Part shown: in pieces, positions 1 through 8,962 of the stretch
Layout: the number at the start of each line of letters is the position of its first letter
Numbering within the stretch: position 1 is the first letter of the stretch
NCBI GenBank assembly: GCA_025361685.1
Contig: JANYKE010000032.1
Span: forward strand, 1-14,338
Length of the DNA: 14,338 nt
Origin: Eubacteriales bacterium
GTDB lineage: Bacteria > Bacillota > Clostridia > JANYKE01
Direction of reading: 5' to 3'
Translations under genes and position numbers: made by a program
Notes under the pieces: model-generated
Seen by the model: the letters and a program-made list of their open reading frames with translations, nothing else
What the model was told of the DNA's origin: nothing
The model's database searches: none

Positions 1-2
1 TA

Positions 3-260
3 TACCCAATTTTTGAAGCTTATAAAATTGAATTTCCTACAATAAAAATGAAAACGATGAAATCAAGGTGGGGAAGCTGTGCCGACAAAAAAGGCATAAT
101 AACCTTAAATAAGCATTTAATTGAAAAACCGCGTGAATGCATAGAATATGTCGTTTTGCATGAGTTTTGCCATTATATCCATGCCGACCACTCAAAGCGA
201 TTTTACAAGCTGCTGGAGGGCTTTATGCCGGACTGGAAAAAAAGAAGAAGTATGCTATAA
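3..260 (+). CDS. YgjP-like (DUF45) zinc metallopeptidase, 3' part only
   Basis: This is the C-terminal end of a YgjP/DUF45-family protein, a small SprT-like zinc metallopeptidase often found beside restriction or housekeeping genes; its substrates are mostly unknown. The reading frame is open from base 3, and the residues before the first ATG (48) include the conserved context leading into KSRWGSC, so the true start lies outside the window and the internal ATG is not the start. The zinc site HEFCH is encoded at 159-173 (two His ligands and the catalytic Glu), and the His of the following DHS at 189-191 fits the third ligand. The end, with MPDW followed by a basic tail, is the family's normal C-terminus, so the 3' end is intact. 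The gene stops seven bases before the -35 of the ATPase operon promoter. I see no clear hairpin terminator after it. Confidence 0.85.
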   Translation, partial: YPIFEAYKIEFPTIKMKTMKSRWGSCADKKGIITLNKHLIEKPRECIEYVVLHEFCHYIHADHSKRFYKLLEGFMPDWKKRRSML

Positions 261-266
261 TTATTG

Positions 267-295
267 TTGAAATTGAAAAAATAGAAGAGTATAAT
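267..295 (+). promoter_or_regulatory. Sigma-A-type promoter of the V-ATPase operon
   Basis: TTGAAA (267-272), a 17-base spacer and a perfect TATAAT (290-295) form a near-consensus housekeeping promoter. Transcription should begin near 302, giving a leader of about 42 bases before the first operon gene. A direct repeat of TACGTTA (295-301 and 304-310, nine bases apart) covers the end of the -10 and the predicted start site and could be an operator. No other promoter of this quality is visible up to 8962, so it probably drives the whole nine-gene operon. Confidence 0.8.
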
Positions 296-343
296 ACGTT
301 AGGTACGTTAATATTAGGCTTATTTTGAAGGGAGGAATGCTAT

Positions 344-658
344 ATGGACCAAATCATTCAGAAGATAGTTGAGATCGAAGACGAAGCACAGGGTATTGTT
401 GATAGCATTCAGATTAAGGAAGAAGAATTGCGGAAGGATATGGATTCGCAGCTTAGAGAACTTGAAAAAAACATTCAGGAACAGACTGACAGAAAGATAA
501 AGCAGATTACTGAGCGAGAGAGCACGTATCTCAAAGAAAAGTTGAAGTCAGTCAAAGAAGAGACTGAGGCGAATATAGCAACGCTAGATTCGATTTATGA
601 GAAAAATAAGGATGCCTGGGTAGACACTATGTACAAAAATATTATTTTGACGAAATAG
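344..658 (+). CDS. ntpF: V-type ATPase peripheral stalk subunit G/H (NtpF/AhaH-like)
   Basis: This small charged protein of 104 residues fits the peripheral-stalk subunit (called H in archaeal A-type, NtpF in Enterococcus hirae, G in eukaryotes), which pairs with subunit E to form the stator linking the catalytic head to the membrane subunit I. The sequence shows almost continuous heptad-like Glu/Lys/Arg-rich helix from about residue 5 to 90, with no membrane segment and no enzyme motif. Sequence alone would not be diagnostic because coiled coils are easily mistaken. The identification rests on its length and its first place in a complete ATPase operon, 13 bases before subunit C. A good ribosome site (GGGAGG, 330-335) precedes the ATG at 344. 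Confidence 0.82.
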   Translation: MDQIIQKIVEIEDEAQGIVDSIQIKEEELRKDMDSQLRELEKNIQEQTDRKIKQITERESTYLKEKLKSVKEETEANIATLDSIYEKNKDAWVDTMYKNIILTK

Positions 659-671
659 GAGAAGACAAAAA

Positions 672-1724
672 ATGCTTTTGGACGTTATAAAATACGGAGG
701 AGTCGGGGCAAAGACGAAAGCAATGAATGCTAAAAATTTGAGCAGAACAGATTATGAAAATCTTTGTTCGATGCATTCTGTTTTAGAAGCCACAAGTTAT
801 CTTAAAAATTTACCCGGCTATACTGATGTATTTTCAGGAGTAAATGAAAAAGAACTTCATCGATCAGAAATTGAACGACTATTGAATAAACGCTTGGAAA
901 TATATATTGAAAAGCTGTACAAATTTGTTGCTAATAAAGATAGAGAAATTATCGAATACTTTTTCATCAGATATGAAATTGAATTATTAAAAGGAATAAT
1001 CAGACGCATTATGTCCGAAGAAGAAGTTGTTATACCTAAAATTAACGCATTTTTCAAAAAACATCTTGCAGTTAATTTTGATGATGTTGCAGGAGCAACG
1101 ACTCTTGAAAGCTTTATTGACAAGTTGTCGGAAACAAGATACGAGAAGGTATTGACTCCGGTTTCAAGGACGAAAGAGAGACAGACGCTATTTGGAGTTG
1201 AGATGGCTCTTGACACATACTATTTCACATATATTCAGGCTACAAGAGGAAGCGTTGCCGGCAAAATGGAAGAGGAAATTTTGGGGCAGGCAAATGGCAC
1301 TGAAACTGACATACTTAATCTGATGTGGATATACAGATGCAAACGAAACACCGGTATTTCAAGTGATATGATTTTTACATTTATTATTCCGTTCCGCTAT
1401 AAGCTTAAAAAAACTGACATCGCAAATATGGTTGGTGCAGATTCATATGAGCAAATGGTAGAAATTGCAAAAGAAACCCGGTACAGAGATTTGTTCAATG
1501 ATATTAATGTTAAGTTTATTGAACAAAATTATAAAGAATATTTGGACAATTACTACAGAAAACTGGTGAGAAAATATCCTTTTTCAATTGCATGTATTCT
1601 TTCTTCATTGCATGCAGCCGAGACAGAGATAAAGACATTGATAAATCTGATTGAAGGCTTAAGATATGGTTTGGATCAGAATGAATTACGAGAACTGGTT
1701 AATTTCAAAAGTTTTACTAACTGA
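672..1724 (+). CDS. ntpC: V-type ATP synthase subunit C
   Basis: Subunit C (equivalent to eukaryotic subunit d) is the funnel-shaped soluble connector that sits on the K ring and receives the D/F central shaft. The 350-residue product is all-helical, with the family's repeated pattern of Tyr/Leu-rich helices: a segment around residues 42-75 (LPGYTDVF onward), YFFIRYEIELLKGIIR near 96-111, a middle repeat around 160-230, and a terminal segment containing YLDNYYRKLVRKYPFSI. This matches the V-ATPase AC39/C family in length and pattern. No membrane helices are seen. The site AGGAGA (657-662) precedes the ATG at 672. In the E. hirae operon ntpC lies after ntpE, whereas here it is second and ahead of ntpI. 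Confidence 0.93.
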   Translation: MLLDVIKYGGVGAKTKAMNAKNLSRTDYENLCSMHSVLEATSYLKNLPGYTDVFSGVNEKELHRSEIERLLNKRLEIYIEKLYKFVANKDREIIEYFFIRYEIELLKGIIRRIMSEEEVVIPKINAFFKKHLAVNFDDVAGATTLESFIDKLSETRYEKVLTPVSRTKERQTLFGVEMALDTYYFTYIQATRGSVAGKMEEEILGQANGTETDILNLMWIYRCKRNTGISSDMIFTFIIPFRYKLKKTDIANMVGADSYEQMVEIAKETRYRDLFNDINVKFIEQNYKEYLDNYYRKLVRKYPFSIACILSSLHAAETEIKTLINLIEGLRYGLDQNELRELVNFKSFTN

Positions 1725-1744
1725 ACTGAAGGGAAGATTGAATT

Positions 1745-3655
1745 TTGGCTATCGAGAAGATGAAAATGGTAAATATTGTGGGTGCAATGTCATCACTTGA
1801 TAATGATGTCTTGGTTCAGCTTGTTGATAAATACCTTCAGATTGAAAATGTTTTTAATATAATTGAAGATCGTTCAAAAGTTGAAGCAATAAGCAGCGAA
1901 TGGAATGGTGACGGACTTTTTCAACGCATTGATAACATTGTGGATTTGGGACATATTATTCCGGAAAAGTGTGAACGAAATAAATATTCATTTGAAGAAT
2001 TGGATATTGAGATAAATAGTATAGAAGAAAAAATTAATGACATTCTTGATCGAAAAAATGATTTGATTAAAAAAATACAAGAAGACAACGAAATTTTGAA
2101 TCTGATTTCCCCAATGCTCGGTATGGACATTGATCTTAAGAGATTAAAAGAGCTGCAATTTATCAGACATAAATTTGGTAAGATGCCACAGACATCCTAC
2201 GGAGTATTATTGGATTATCTGAAGGATTTAGAAGCAGTGTTCTATATGACTAGCGGTGACAGACAATTTGTATGGGGAATATATTTCACCAGCGAAAAGT
2301 CCGAAACAAAGGTTGATTCAGTTTTTGCATCACTAAACTTTGAAGAAATTGCTGTTCCATCAACCTTGTATGGTACTCCTGACGAAGCACATAAAGGGAT
2401 ATTAGGAAGAGTAGAGCGTGAGAGAAATGAAGTAAAAGAGATTGATGATAAAATCGTTAGCATTATTCAAGAAGATCAAGATAAGGTTAATTCAATATAT
2501 CAGAGGTTAAGCGAATTTCAGAAAATCAATGAGATAGTTAAAAATTCAGCAAGGACTAAAGAAACTTTTTGTATTGCACAGTGGATGCCTGCAAAAGATG
2601 CATATTCACTGCAGAAGGAACTTGCATTAGACGGCAGGATGGCAGCATTTATTCAGTCGCCTGAAGAAGTTAAGGGGGCATCACCGCCAACTCGTCTAGT
2701 GAACAATATAATATTTAAACCATTTCAGATGTTCATCGAAATGTATGGTATACCCAGATACAAGGAATTTGATCCGACCGTGTTTCTTGCACTAACTTAT
2801 GTCTTGATTTTCGGGATAATGTTTGGAGACTTTGGACAGGGTGCAATTCTTGCAATTGGCGGATTCATCTTATATGCGGTTAAAAAATCACTGTTATATT
2901 ATGTTGTCGGGCTTGCCGGCATTTCATCAATGATTTCCGGGGCAATCCTTTACGGAAGTGTTTTTGGAATTGAAGGATCGATTTTTAAGGGTGTAATTTC
3001 TCCGATGGAGAGAATAAACGATGTTCTTATGTATGCAGTCTACATTGGAATTGCAATAATAATAATTTCAATGTGTATAAATATAATATTTAGCATTATG
3101 CAGAAGGATGTAAGGGCTGCGTTTTTTGGGCAGAGTGGAATCGCCGGATTAATCCTGTACATTGCGATTTTGTATTTTGTATTCACTGCTTTTATAAATA
3201 AAAGTGCTGTTTCACTTATATTTATCTGCATAATAATTTTTATCCCACTAATAATTGTATTTTTGCAGATTCCGTTAACAAATCTTATTCAGCGAAAGAG
3301 AATGTTTCCCAGAAAAGGTATAGTGATGTTTTTTCTGGAGTCAGTTATAGAAATGTTTGAAATCCTTTTGAGCTATACCACAAATACTATGTCTTTTATA
3401 AGAATAGGTGCTTTCGCACTTTCTCATGCCGGAATGATGGGCGTCGTATTTTTACTTGCAGATATGGTTGGAAACGGAGGCAATATATTTGTTTATGTTA
3501 TAGGTAATGTTGTTGTCATTGCACTTGAAGGTCTTATTGTAGGCATTCAGGTTCTAAGACTTGAGTTTTTTGAAATGTTCAGCCGCTTCTATAAGGGTGA
3601 TGGCAAGAAGTTCATTCCGATTAATGAAATGGAGCACAGAAAGATGAGCAGATGA
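1745..3655 (+). CDS. ntpI: V-type ATP synthase subunit I (membrane stator, a-subunit)
   Basis: Subunit I is the membrane stator that forms the ion half-channels against the K ring and anchors the peripheral stalks. The 636-residue protein has the expected two parts: a hydrophilic N-terminal region (about 1-335) with coiled-coil stretches near 85-120 and 215-270, and a C-terminal region with about seven or eight hydrophobic helices from residue 346 on. Two arginines fit the essential ones of the family: R553 in SFIRIGAFALSHAG and R605 in QVLRLEFFEMF, about 50 residues apart as in NtpI. I place the start at the TTG (1745) because the first residues, MAIEKMKMV, are the usual subunit I N-terminus; the first ATG (1760) would remove half of it. 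A modest GAAGGGA (1728-1734) lies upstream. K follows after 56 bases. Confidence 0.95.
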   Translation: MAIEKMKMVNIVGAMSSLDNDVLVQLVDKYLQIENVFNIIEDRSKVEAISSEWNGDGLFQRIDNIVDLGHIIPEKCERNKYSFEELDIEINSIEEKINDILDRKNDLIKKIQEDNEILNLISPMLGMDIDLKRLKELQFIRHKFGKMPQTSYGVLLDYLKDLEAVFYMTSGDRQFVWGIYFTSEKSETKVDSVFASLNFEEIAVPSTLYGTPDEAHKGILGRVERERNEVKEIDDKIVSIIQEDQDKVNSIYQRLSEFQKINEIVKNSARTKETFCIAQWMPAKDAYSLQKELALDGRMAAFIQSPEEVKGASPPTRLVNNIIFKPFQMFIEMYGIPRYKEFDPTVFLALTYVLIFGIMFGDFGQGAILAIGGFILYAVKKSLLYYVVGLAGISSMISGAILYGSVFGIEGSIFKGVISPMERINDVLMYAVYIGIAIIIISMCINIIFSIMQKDVRAAFFGQSGIAGLILYIAILYFVFTAFINKSAVSLIFICIIIFIPLIIVFLQIPLTNLIQRKRMFPRKGIVMFFLESVIEMFEILLSYTTNTMSFIRIGAFALSHAGMMGVVFLLADMVGNGGNIFVYVIGNVVVIALEGLIVGIQVLRLEFFEMFSRFYKGDGKKFIPINEMEHRKMSR

Positions 3656-3711
3656 TTCGGTTTATTAATTAATTTACATATACACAAATACTATTTTAGG
3701 AGGAAGAAAAA

Positions 3712-4146
3712 ATGTTTTATGGAATTATTGCTTTGTTAGTTGTTTTAAGTGTCGCACTCCCTTATGGAATTTATCTATATAAGGGAAAGAAAAACGCCAA
3801 AATTTTACTGTTGGCAAATATCGCTTCTTTTTGTTTTATTGTTGTTGGCGCAACCATATTCCTGTTTAGCGGAGGTGCAAGTGCAGCAACTGATCCGGCA
3901 GCAGTTGCAGTCTCGAACATTGATTCATTTTCAACCGGTATGGGATTCATTGCAGCCGCACTATCAACCGGACTTGCATGCTTAGGTGGAGGAATTGCGG
4001 TTGCTGCAGCTGCTTCAGCGGCAATAGGAGCAATAAGTGAGAATGAAGGAATGTTTGGTAAAGCACTTATCTTCGTTGCACTTGCCGAAGGATTTGCTAT
4101 TTATGGATTGCTTGTTTCATTCACAATAATCGGAAAACTAGGTTAA
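3712..4146 (+). CDS. ntpK: V-type ATP synthase subunit K (rotor c-ring, extended form)
   Basis: This is the proteolipid that forms the rotating membrane ring and carries the transported ion. The 144-residue protein has four hydrophobic segments, at about 3-23, 30-53, 77-101 and 117-141. Only the second pair is a recognisable c-type hairpin: a Gly/Ala-rich helix (GLACLGGGIAVAAAASAAIG), the polar loop SENEGMFGK, and a helix with the ion-binding carboxylate E126 in ALAEGFAIYG. The first pair lacks the Gly pattern and any carboxylate, and ends in SGGASAA (53-59), which resembles a signal-peptidase site. Residues after E126 are Gly and Phe, not the Thr and Gln that help bind sodium in E. hirae NtpK, so protons are the likelier ion (inference). 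A strong AGGAGGA (3699-3704 region) and a 56-base gap precede the gene, consistent with a need for many copies. Confidence 0.92.
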   Translation: MFYGIIALLVVLSVALPYGIYLYKGKKNAKILLLANIASFCFIVVGATIFLFSGGASAATDPAAVAVSNIDSFSTGMGFIAAALSTGLACLGGGIAVAAAASAAIGAISENEGMFGKALIFVALAEGFAIYGLLVSFTIIGKLG

Positions 4147-4151
4147 TTATC

Positions 4152-4463
4152 ATGCAGATGTATCTTATAAGCGATAACGTAGATACTGAGATTGGAATGC
4201 GTCTGGTCGGAGTTCCGGGCTGTGTTGTTCATGAAGCTGATGAAATCAGAGATGCTTTGGATAAAGCTATGTCAGATCCGGATATAGGCATTATTTTGAT
4301 AACCGAAAAATTAATGCAAGTACTTCCCAATTATATTTATGAAATAAAAACTACGAAAAAACAGCCGCTGCTTGTCCCAATTCCGGATAGACATGGACGT
4401 AGAGAGCAGGATTCAATTATGAGATATGTATCAGAGGCTATAGGTTTGAAAGTTGAAAACTAA
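4152..4463 (+). CDS. ntpG: V-type ATP synthase subunit F (NtpG)
   Basis: Subunit F is the small shaft protein that binds subunit D within the headpiece and modulates ATPase activity. The 103-residue product has the family's flavodoxin-like alternation: MYLISDNVDTEIGMRLVGV with the conserved Gly-rich turn near residues 13-20, then a strand DIGIILITEKL around 42-53, and the helix-strand end with QPLLVPIPD, followed by a C-terminal helix IMRYVSEAIGLKVEN. Length and motif order match subunit F. It begins five bases after subunit K ends; the local ribosome site is weak (AGGT near 4139-4142), so translation may depend on coupling to K. A second ATG six bases downstream (4158) is an alternative start. 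Confidence 0.92.
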   Translation: MQMYLISDNVDTEIGMRLVGVPGCVVHEADEIRDALDKAMSDPDIGIILITEKLMQVLPNYIYEIKTTKKQPLLVPIPDRHGRREQDSIMRYVSEAIGLKVEN

Positions 4464-4475
4464 GGGGTGAGGTAA

Positions 4476-5111
4476 ATGGCAGATAACAAGAATCAGGGTG
4501 TGCAAAATCTGGACGTCGAGTTGAGTAGAATTTCTGATACAATTTTTGAAAAGGCGAACATTACTCGTGAAAATATGGAAAAAGATCTGATTGAAAAATA
4601 CAGGCTCGAAAAAAAGAAAAAAGAGACTGAATTTCTTGAGGCTGCATATAAGCGTATTCAGGCAAGTATAAATACAATTACGAGTGAGTCTAACAGACAG
4701 ATTACTTACGAAAAAACCATGGCGAAAACGGAACTGATGGCTCTCCGAAATAAAATTACAACCGAAGTATATGGCGGCGTTGAAAAAAGGATTCTTGAAT
4801 TTATTGCTTCCAAAGAATATTATGGATGGCTGTTGGCATTGATTATGTATGAGACTGACAAATACACATCCGGTGAATTTGTGATTACAATTAATAAGCT
4901 GGATGAGAAATATAAAGAGAGACTTGAAAAAGAATTGAATACAACTGAAAAAAGTGTGACAATCGAATTTAGCAATGACAATATTATTGCCGGTGCAAGA
5001 ATAAAAAATAAATCATCAAATAAGATAATTGATAGTGCACTAAAAGGTAGATTTGAACAGGAAAAGCGAGAGTTTTTGCGCACAAGCGGACTCAGCTTAA
5101 ATACGATTTAA
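4476..5111 (+). CDS. ntpE: V-type ATP synthase subunit E (peripheral stalk)
   Basis: Subunit E pairs with the H/G coiled-coil subunit to make the peripheral stalk that holds the A/B head still. The 211-residue product has the expected two-part form: a long charged helix from about residue 12 to 105 (many Glu/Lys, no Pro) and a smaller mixed alpha/beta globular end from about 110 to 211, with strands such as FVITINKLD and IIAGARIKNKSSNKIIDSAL, the latter being the typical E-subunit pattern ending in a Gly-containing strand before the last helix. There is no membrane segment. The site TAAGGGGTGAGG (4461-4472) overlaps the stop of subunit F, so the two are closely coupled. The position between F and A fits the operon. 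Confidence 0.9.
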   Translation: MADNKNQGVQNLDVELSRISDTIFEKANITRENMEKDLIEKYRLEKKKKETEFLEAAYKRIQASINTITSESNRQITYEKTMAKTELMALRNKITTEVYGGVEKRILEFIASKEYYGWLLALIMYETDKYTSGEFVITINKLDEKYKERLEKELNTTEKSVTIEFSNDNIIAGARIKNKSSNKIIDSALKGRFEQEKREFLRTSGLSLNTI

Positions 5112-5124
5112 GGCGGTGTGAGAA

Positions 5125-6927
5125 TTGGCTATTGTAAAACAGATGGGTAAGGCACAGGCTGAAGGATACATATATGGAATTAATGGTCCTGTAATTAAAG
5201 CAAAGGGCAGCAACGAGTTTAGAATGCTTGAAGTTGTTTATGTCGGAAAAGAGAAGCTAATTGGCGAAGTAATTAGCGTTGATGATACTGAGACAACGAT
5301 TCAGGTATACGAAGACACGACAGGATTGACGGTTGGTGAACCGATAGTTTCATATGGTTCACTAATGTCGGTAACATTGGCGCCGGGAATAATAGGTAAT
5401 ATTTTTGATGGAATCGAGAGACCTCTTAACGTAATTAAAGAACAGACAGGTGTTTTGATAACACGTGGAATACAGTTAAGTTCAGTCGATCTTGAAAAAA
5501 AATGGGATGCTGAATTTATCGTAAGCGTTGGTGACAAAGTTTCGTTCGGAACAATTATTGCAACTGTTCGTGAGACCGAATCGATTGTGAATAAGGTTAT
5601 GATTCCTTTCGGTGTTGAGGGTATTGTTAAGAGTGTATTGAAAAATGGCCAATACAATGTTGCTGAGACAATTGTGACAGTTGAAACTGCATCCGGTGAA
5701 GAGATTGCCGTAAATATGATGCAGGAATTTCCAATCAGAACACCTAGGCCTGTTATGTATAGAGAAAGAATGGTGAGACCGCTTATTACAGGTCAAAGAA
5801 TAATTGATGCACTTCTTCCTATTTCAAAGGGAGGGGCGGCAGCAATACCGGGAGGATTCGGGACCGGAAAAACAATGACACAGCATCAACTTGCAAAGTG
5901 GTGCGATGCAGATATCATTGTTTATATCGGCTGCGGTGAAAGAGGCAACGAGATGACACAGGTTCTCGAAGAATTCTCTAAGCTGGTTGATCCAAAGACC
6001 GGCAACCTTCTCTTAAATAGAACTGTTTTAATTGCCAATACATCTAATATGCCTGTTGCCGCAAGAGAAGCAAGCATATACACCGGTGTTGCTATTGCAG
6101 AATATTACCGTGATATGGGATACCATGTTGCGATTATGGCCGATTCAACATCCAGATGGGCTGAGGCACTTAGAGAAATATCCGGTAGACTTGAGGAAAT
6201 GCCTGCTGAAGAAGGATTTCCTGCATACCTTGCTTCAAGGCTTGCAGCATTTTATGAGCGTGCCGGCTATATGCATAATCTAAACGGAACAGAAGGATCA
6301 ATTACAATTATCGGTGCTGTTTCGCCACAGGGCGGTGACTTTTCCGAACCTGTTACACAGAGCACAAAAAGATTTACCAGATGCTTTTTCTCACTTGACA
6401 AAAACCTCGCATATGCAAGACATTATCCTGCAATTAATTGGCTTGACAGTTACAGTGAATATATTGATGAGCTGACACCTTGGTTTAATGAAAATGTATC
6501 GCCTGACTTTATGTTGGAACGAACAAAGTTCATGGACATTTTGCAAGAAGAAAATAGTTTGATGGAGATAGTAAAATTAATCGGTTCTGATATTCTTCCG
6601 GATGATCAAAAGCTTGTACTCGAAATTGCAAGAATAATTCGACTGGGATTCCTTCAACAAAATGCTTTTCACGATGTTGATACATATGTTCCGCTGAAGA
6701 AACAAATGCTGATGATGAAAACGATTTCTTATCTTTATGAAAAGGCTAAAGAATTATTAAAGTTAAATATTACAATCGGGCAGTTGAGAGAATCAGGAAT
6801 TTATGACGATGTAATCAAAATGAAATATAATATTGACAATGAGGACTTTGAACCTTTTGAAAAGCTAAATGCAAAAATTGAAAATGAAGTTAATCGCATA
6901 AAGACGGATAATGGGTATACAAATTAA
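5125..6927 (+). CDS. ntpA: V-type ATP synthase catalytic subunit A
   Basis: Subunit A carries the catalytic nucleotide sites, three per complex, alternating with subunit B. The 600-residue protein has the N-terminal beta-barrel (about 12-80), the long non-homologous insert that marks A subunits (about 110-190), the P-loop GGFGTGKT (243-250), the catalytic glutamate E272 in CGERGNEM, the Walker B-like strand [20 protein letters not shown], and a helical C-terminal domain. The P-loop has Gly and Thr where many V-type A subunits have Pro and Ala/Ser (GPFGAGKT). The start is the TTG at 5125, 13 bases after subunit E, with GGCGGTGTGAG upstream; it yields [24 protein letters not shown], the normal N-terminus, while the next ATG (5143) would trim its first six residues. 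All residues needed for catalysis appear intact. Confidence 0.97.
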   Translation: MAIVKQMGKAQAEGYIYGINGPVIKAKGSNEFRMLEVVYVGKEKLIGEVISVDDTETTIQVYEDTTGLTVGEPIVSYGSLMSVTLAPGIIGNIFDGIERPLNVIKEQTGVLITRGIQLSSVDLEKKWDAEFIVSVGDKVSFGTIIATVRETESIVNKVMIPFGVEGIVKSVLKNGQYNVAETIVTVETASGEEIAVNMMQEFPIRTPRPVMYRERMVRPLITGQRIIDALLPISKGGAAAIPGGFGTGKTMTQHQLAKWCDADIIVYIGCGERGNEMTQVLEEFSKLVDPKTGNLLLNRTVLIANTSNMPVAAREASIYTGVAIAEYYRDMGYHVAIMADSTSRWAEALREISGRLEEMPAEEGFPAYLASRLAAFYERAGYMHNLNGTEGSITIIGAVSPQGGDFSEPVTQSTKRFTRCFFSLDKNLAYARHYPAINWLDSYSEYIDELTPWFNENVSPDFMLERTKFMDILQEENSLMEIVKLIGSDILPDDQKLVLEIARIIRLGFLQQNAFHDVDTYVPLKKQMLMMKTISYLYEKAKELLKLNITIGQLRESGIYDDVIKMKYNIDNEDFEPFEKLNAKIENEVNRIKTDNGYTN

Positions 6928-6956
6928 ATTCATATCCGATAAGGAAGGAGACAAAT

Positions 6957-8345
6957 ATGTCAGTTGAATACATCGGTCTAAATAAAATTGAAGGACCACT
7001 TGTTGCTATAGAAGGCGTTGAAGGTGCTTCATTCGACGAGATAGTTGAAATTACAAATAGTGAGGGCGAAAAAAGGTTAGGTAGAATAATTGAAATATAT
7101 GGTGATAAGTCAATAGTTCAAGTATTCGAAGGAACTGAAAATTATTCGCTAACAAATACAACAATCAGACTCACAGGTAAGCCGCTCGAGATTCCGATGT
7201 CAAGGGAAATTCTTGGCAGAGTGCTGGATGGAGTAGGAAGACCAATTGACGGATTGGGTGATATTTTCCCTGATGAAATGCGTGAAGTTAACGGTAGTCC
7301 GATAAATCCGGTCGCAAGAGTGTATCCAAACAATTATATTCAAACTGGAATTTCATCAATTGACTGTCTTGCAACATTAATCAGAGGACAGAAGCTTCCT
7401 ATATTTTCAGGCAATGGTATGCCGCATGATATCCTTGCAGTACAGATTGTTAAACAGGCCAAGATTGCCGAAGATTCCGGGCAGGAATTTGCCGTTGTCT
7501 TTGCAGCAATGGGTGTTAAACATGATGTTGAAGCATATTTCCGTGATGCGTTCGAGCAGAGCGGAGTATTACATAAGGTTGTTATGTTCGTAAATCTGCT
7601 TGATGATCCGATTGTTGAAAGAATCGTTACTCCAAGAGCGGCGCTTACCGCTGCTGAATATCTTGCATTTAAATGTAATATGCACATACTTGTTATCATG
7701 ACAGATATGACTTCATATGCTGAAGCAGTGCGCGAAATCTCATCTTCAAAAGGTGAAATTCCGAGCAGAAAAGGTTATCCGGGTTACTTGTACAGCGATC
7801 TTGCTTCACTGTATGAAAGAGCAGGACTGGTCGAAGGATCAAGTGGTTCCATAACTCAGATTCCGATTCTTACAGTTCCAAATGATGATATTACACATCC
7901 GATTCCTGACCTAACCGGATACATTACAGAAGGACAAATTGTTCTCGATAAGTCACTGCACTTGAGATCTGTTTATCCGCCAATTGCGATTTTGCCTTCG
8001 CTTTCACGTTTGATGAAGGATGGAATCGGTGAGGGATTTACCAGAAAAGATCATGTTCCGCTTGCTAATCAACTTTTTGCATCGTATGCAAAAGTCATGG
8101 ACGCAAGAGCATTGGCTTCTGTTATCGGTGAGGAAGAATTGTCTCCTGTCGATAAACAATATATGGAATTCGGACGTGAGTTTGAAAAAAGATTTATTGG
8201 ACAAGGGAAAAATGAAAACAGAAGTATTTTCCAAACACTGAATTTGGGATGGCAGTTGCTTGGGCTGCTTCCGGTGGATGAACTTGACAGGTTGGAGCAA
8301 AGTGTTATAGATGAGTTCTATTCAAAAACGCAGGTGATATTGTAA
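6957..8345 (+). CDS. ntpB: V-type ATP synthase subunit B
   Basis: Subunit B is the regulatory, non-catalytic nucleotide-binding partner that supplies residues to the A-subunit active site. The 462-residue product has the family layout: a beta-barrel start ([18 protein letters not shown]), the degenerate P-loop region FSGNGMPHD (150-158) in place of a true Walker A, the strand [18 protein letters not shown], and the arginine finger R351 in [15 protein letters not shown], followed by the C-terminal helical domain. The absence of GxxxxGKT is normal for B and distinguishes it from A. The ATG at 6957 follows AAGGAG (6945-6950). The stop TAA shares its last A with the ATG of subunit D (TAATG), so B and D are translationally coupled. 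Confidence 0.97.
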   Translation: MSVEYIGLNKIEGPLVAIEGVEGASFDEIVEITNSEGEKRLGRIIEIYGDKSIVQVFEGTENYSLTNTTIRLTGKPLEIPMSREILGRVLDGVGRPIDGLGDIFPDEMREVNGSPINPVARVYPNNYIQTGISSIDCLATLIRGQKLPIFSGNGMPHDILAVQIVKQAKIAEDSGQEFAVVFAAMGVKHDVEAYFRDAFEQSGVLHKVVMFVNLLDDPIVERIVTPRAALTAAEYLAFKCNMHILVIMTDMTSYAEAVREISSSKGEIPSRKGYPGYLYSDLASLYERAGLVEGSSGSITQIPILTVPNDDITHPIPDLTGYITEGQIVLDKSLHLRSVYPPIAILPSLSRLMKDGIGEGFTRKDHVPLANQLFASYAKVMDARALASVIGEEELSPVDKQYMEFGREFEKRFIGQGKNENRSIFQTLNLGWQLLGLLPVDELDRLEQSVIDEFYSKTQVIL

Positions 8346-8962
8346 TGAATTTTAATAATTTTTTTCCGACAAAGGGCAACCTCATAATCGCAAAAAATAC
8401 TTTACATCTCTCGAAGCAAGGATACGAGCTTCTGGATAAGAAGCGAAATATTTTAATACGCGAAATGATGGAACTGATTGATAAGGCAAAAAAAATTCAG
8501 AGTGAGATTGATGACACTTTTGGAGAGGCATACAAGGCTTTGCAGATGGTTAACATTTTAATGGGAAGCGATGAGGTTGCCAATATCGGGCATGCCGTTC
8601 CTATTGAAGATAGTTTAAAGATTAGGTTCAAGAGTGTTATGGGAACTGATGTCCCAATGGTCAGTTACGAGAAGGGTGATGGCACACCGCCATACGGATT
8701 TTTTAGAACGGTCTCTTCTCTTGACAGAGCTTATGCAAAATTTTCGAAGGCAAAGCATCTCGCGATCGAACTTGCTGAAATTGAAAATGCTGTGTATCGT
8801 CTGGCAATAAATATTAAAAAGACGCAAAAGCGCGCGAAGGCTTTGGAAAATGCGATAATCCCGGCATATGTTGCTTTGGTTAAGCATATTCAAGAGGTTT
8901 TGGAAGAAAAAGAACGCGATGAATTTACAAGATTAAAAGTAATTAAGAAACGCATTAAGTAG
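8345..8962 (+). CDS. ntpD: V-type ATP synthase subunit D (central shaft)
   Basis: Subunit D is the rotating central axle that runs through the A3B3 head and connects through F and C to the K ring. The 205-residue product begins FFPTKGNLIIAKNTLHLSKQGYELLDKKRNIL, the well-conserved D-subunit N-terminal helix in which the chain enters the head, has a variable middle (about 70-120), and returns in a second long helix from about 123 to 200 (AKFSKAKHLAIELAEIENAVYRLAINIKKTQKRAKALENAIIP region). The pair of antiparallel long helices is the family signature. It overlaps subunit B by one base and is the last ATPase gene; no convincing terminator hairpin follows in the 79 bases before the next gene. Confidence 0.95.
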   Translation: MNFNNFFPTKGNLIIAKNTLHLSKQGYELLDKKRNILIREMMELIDKAKKIQSEIDDTFGEAYKALQMVNILMGSDEVANIGHAVPIEDSLKIRFKSVMGTDVPMVSYEKGDGTPPYGFFRTVSSLDRAYAKFSKAKHLAIELAEIENAVYRLAINIKKTQKRAKALENAIIPAYVALVKHIQEVLEEKERDEFTRLKVIKKRIK

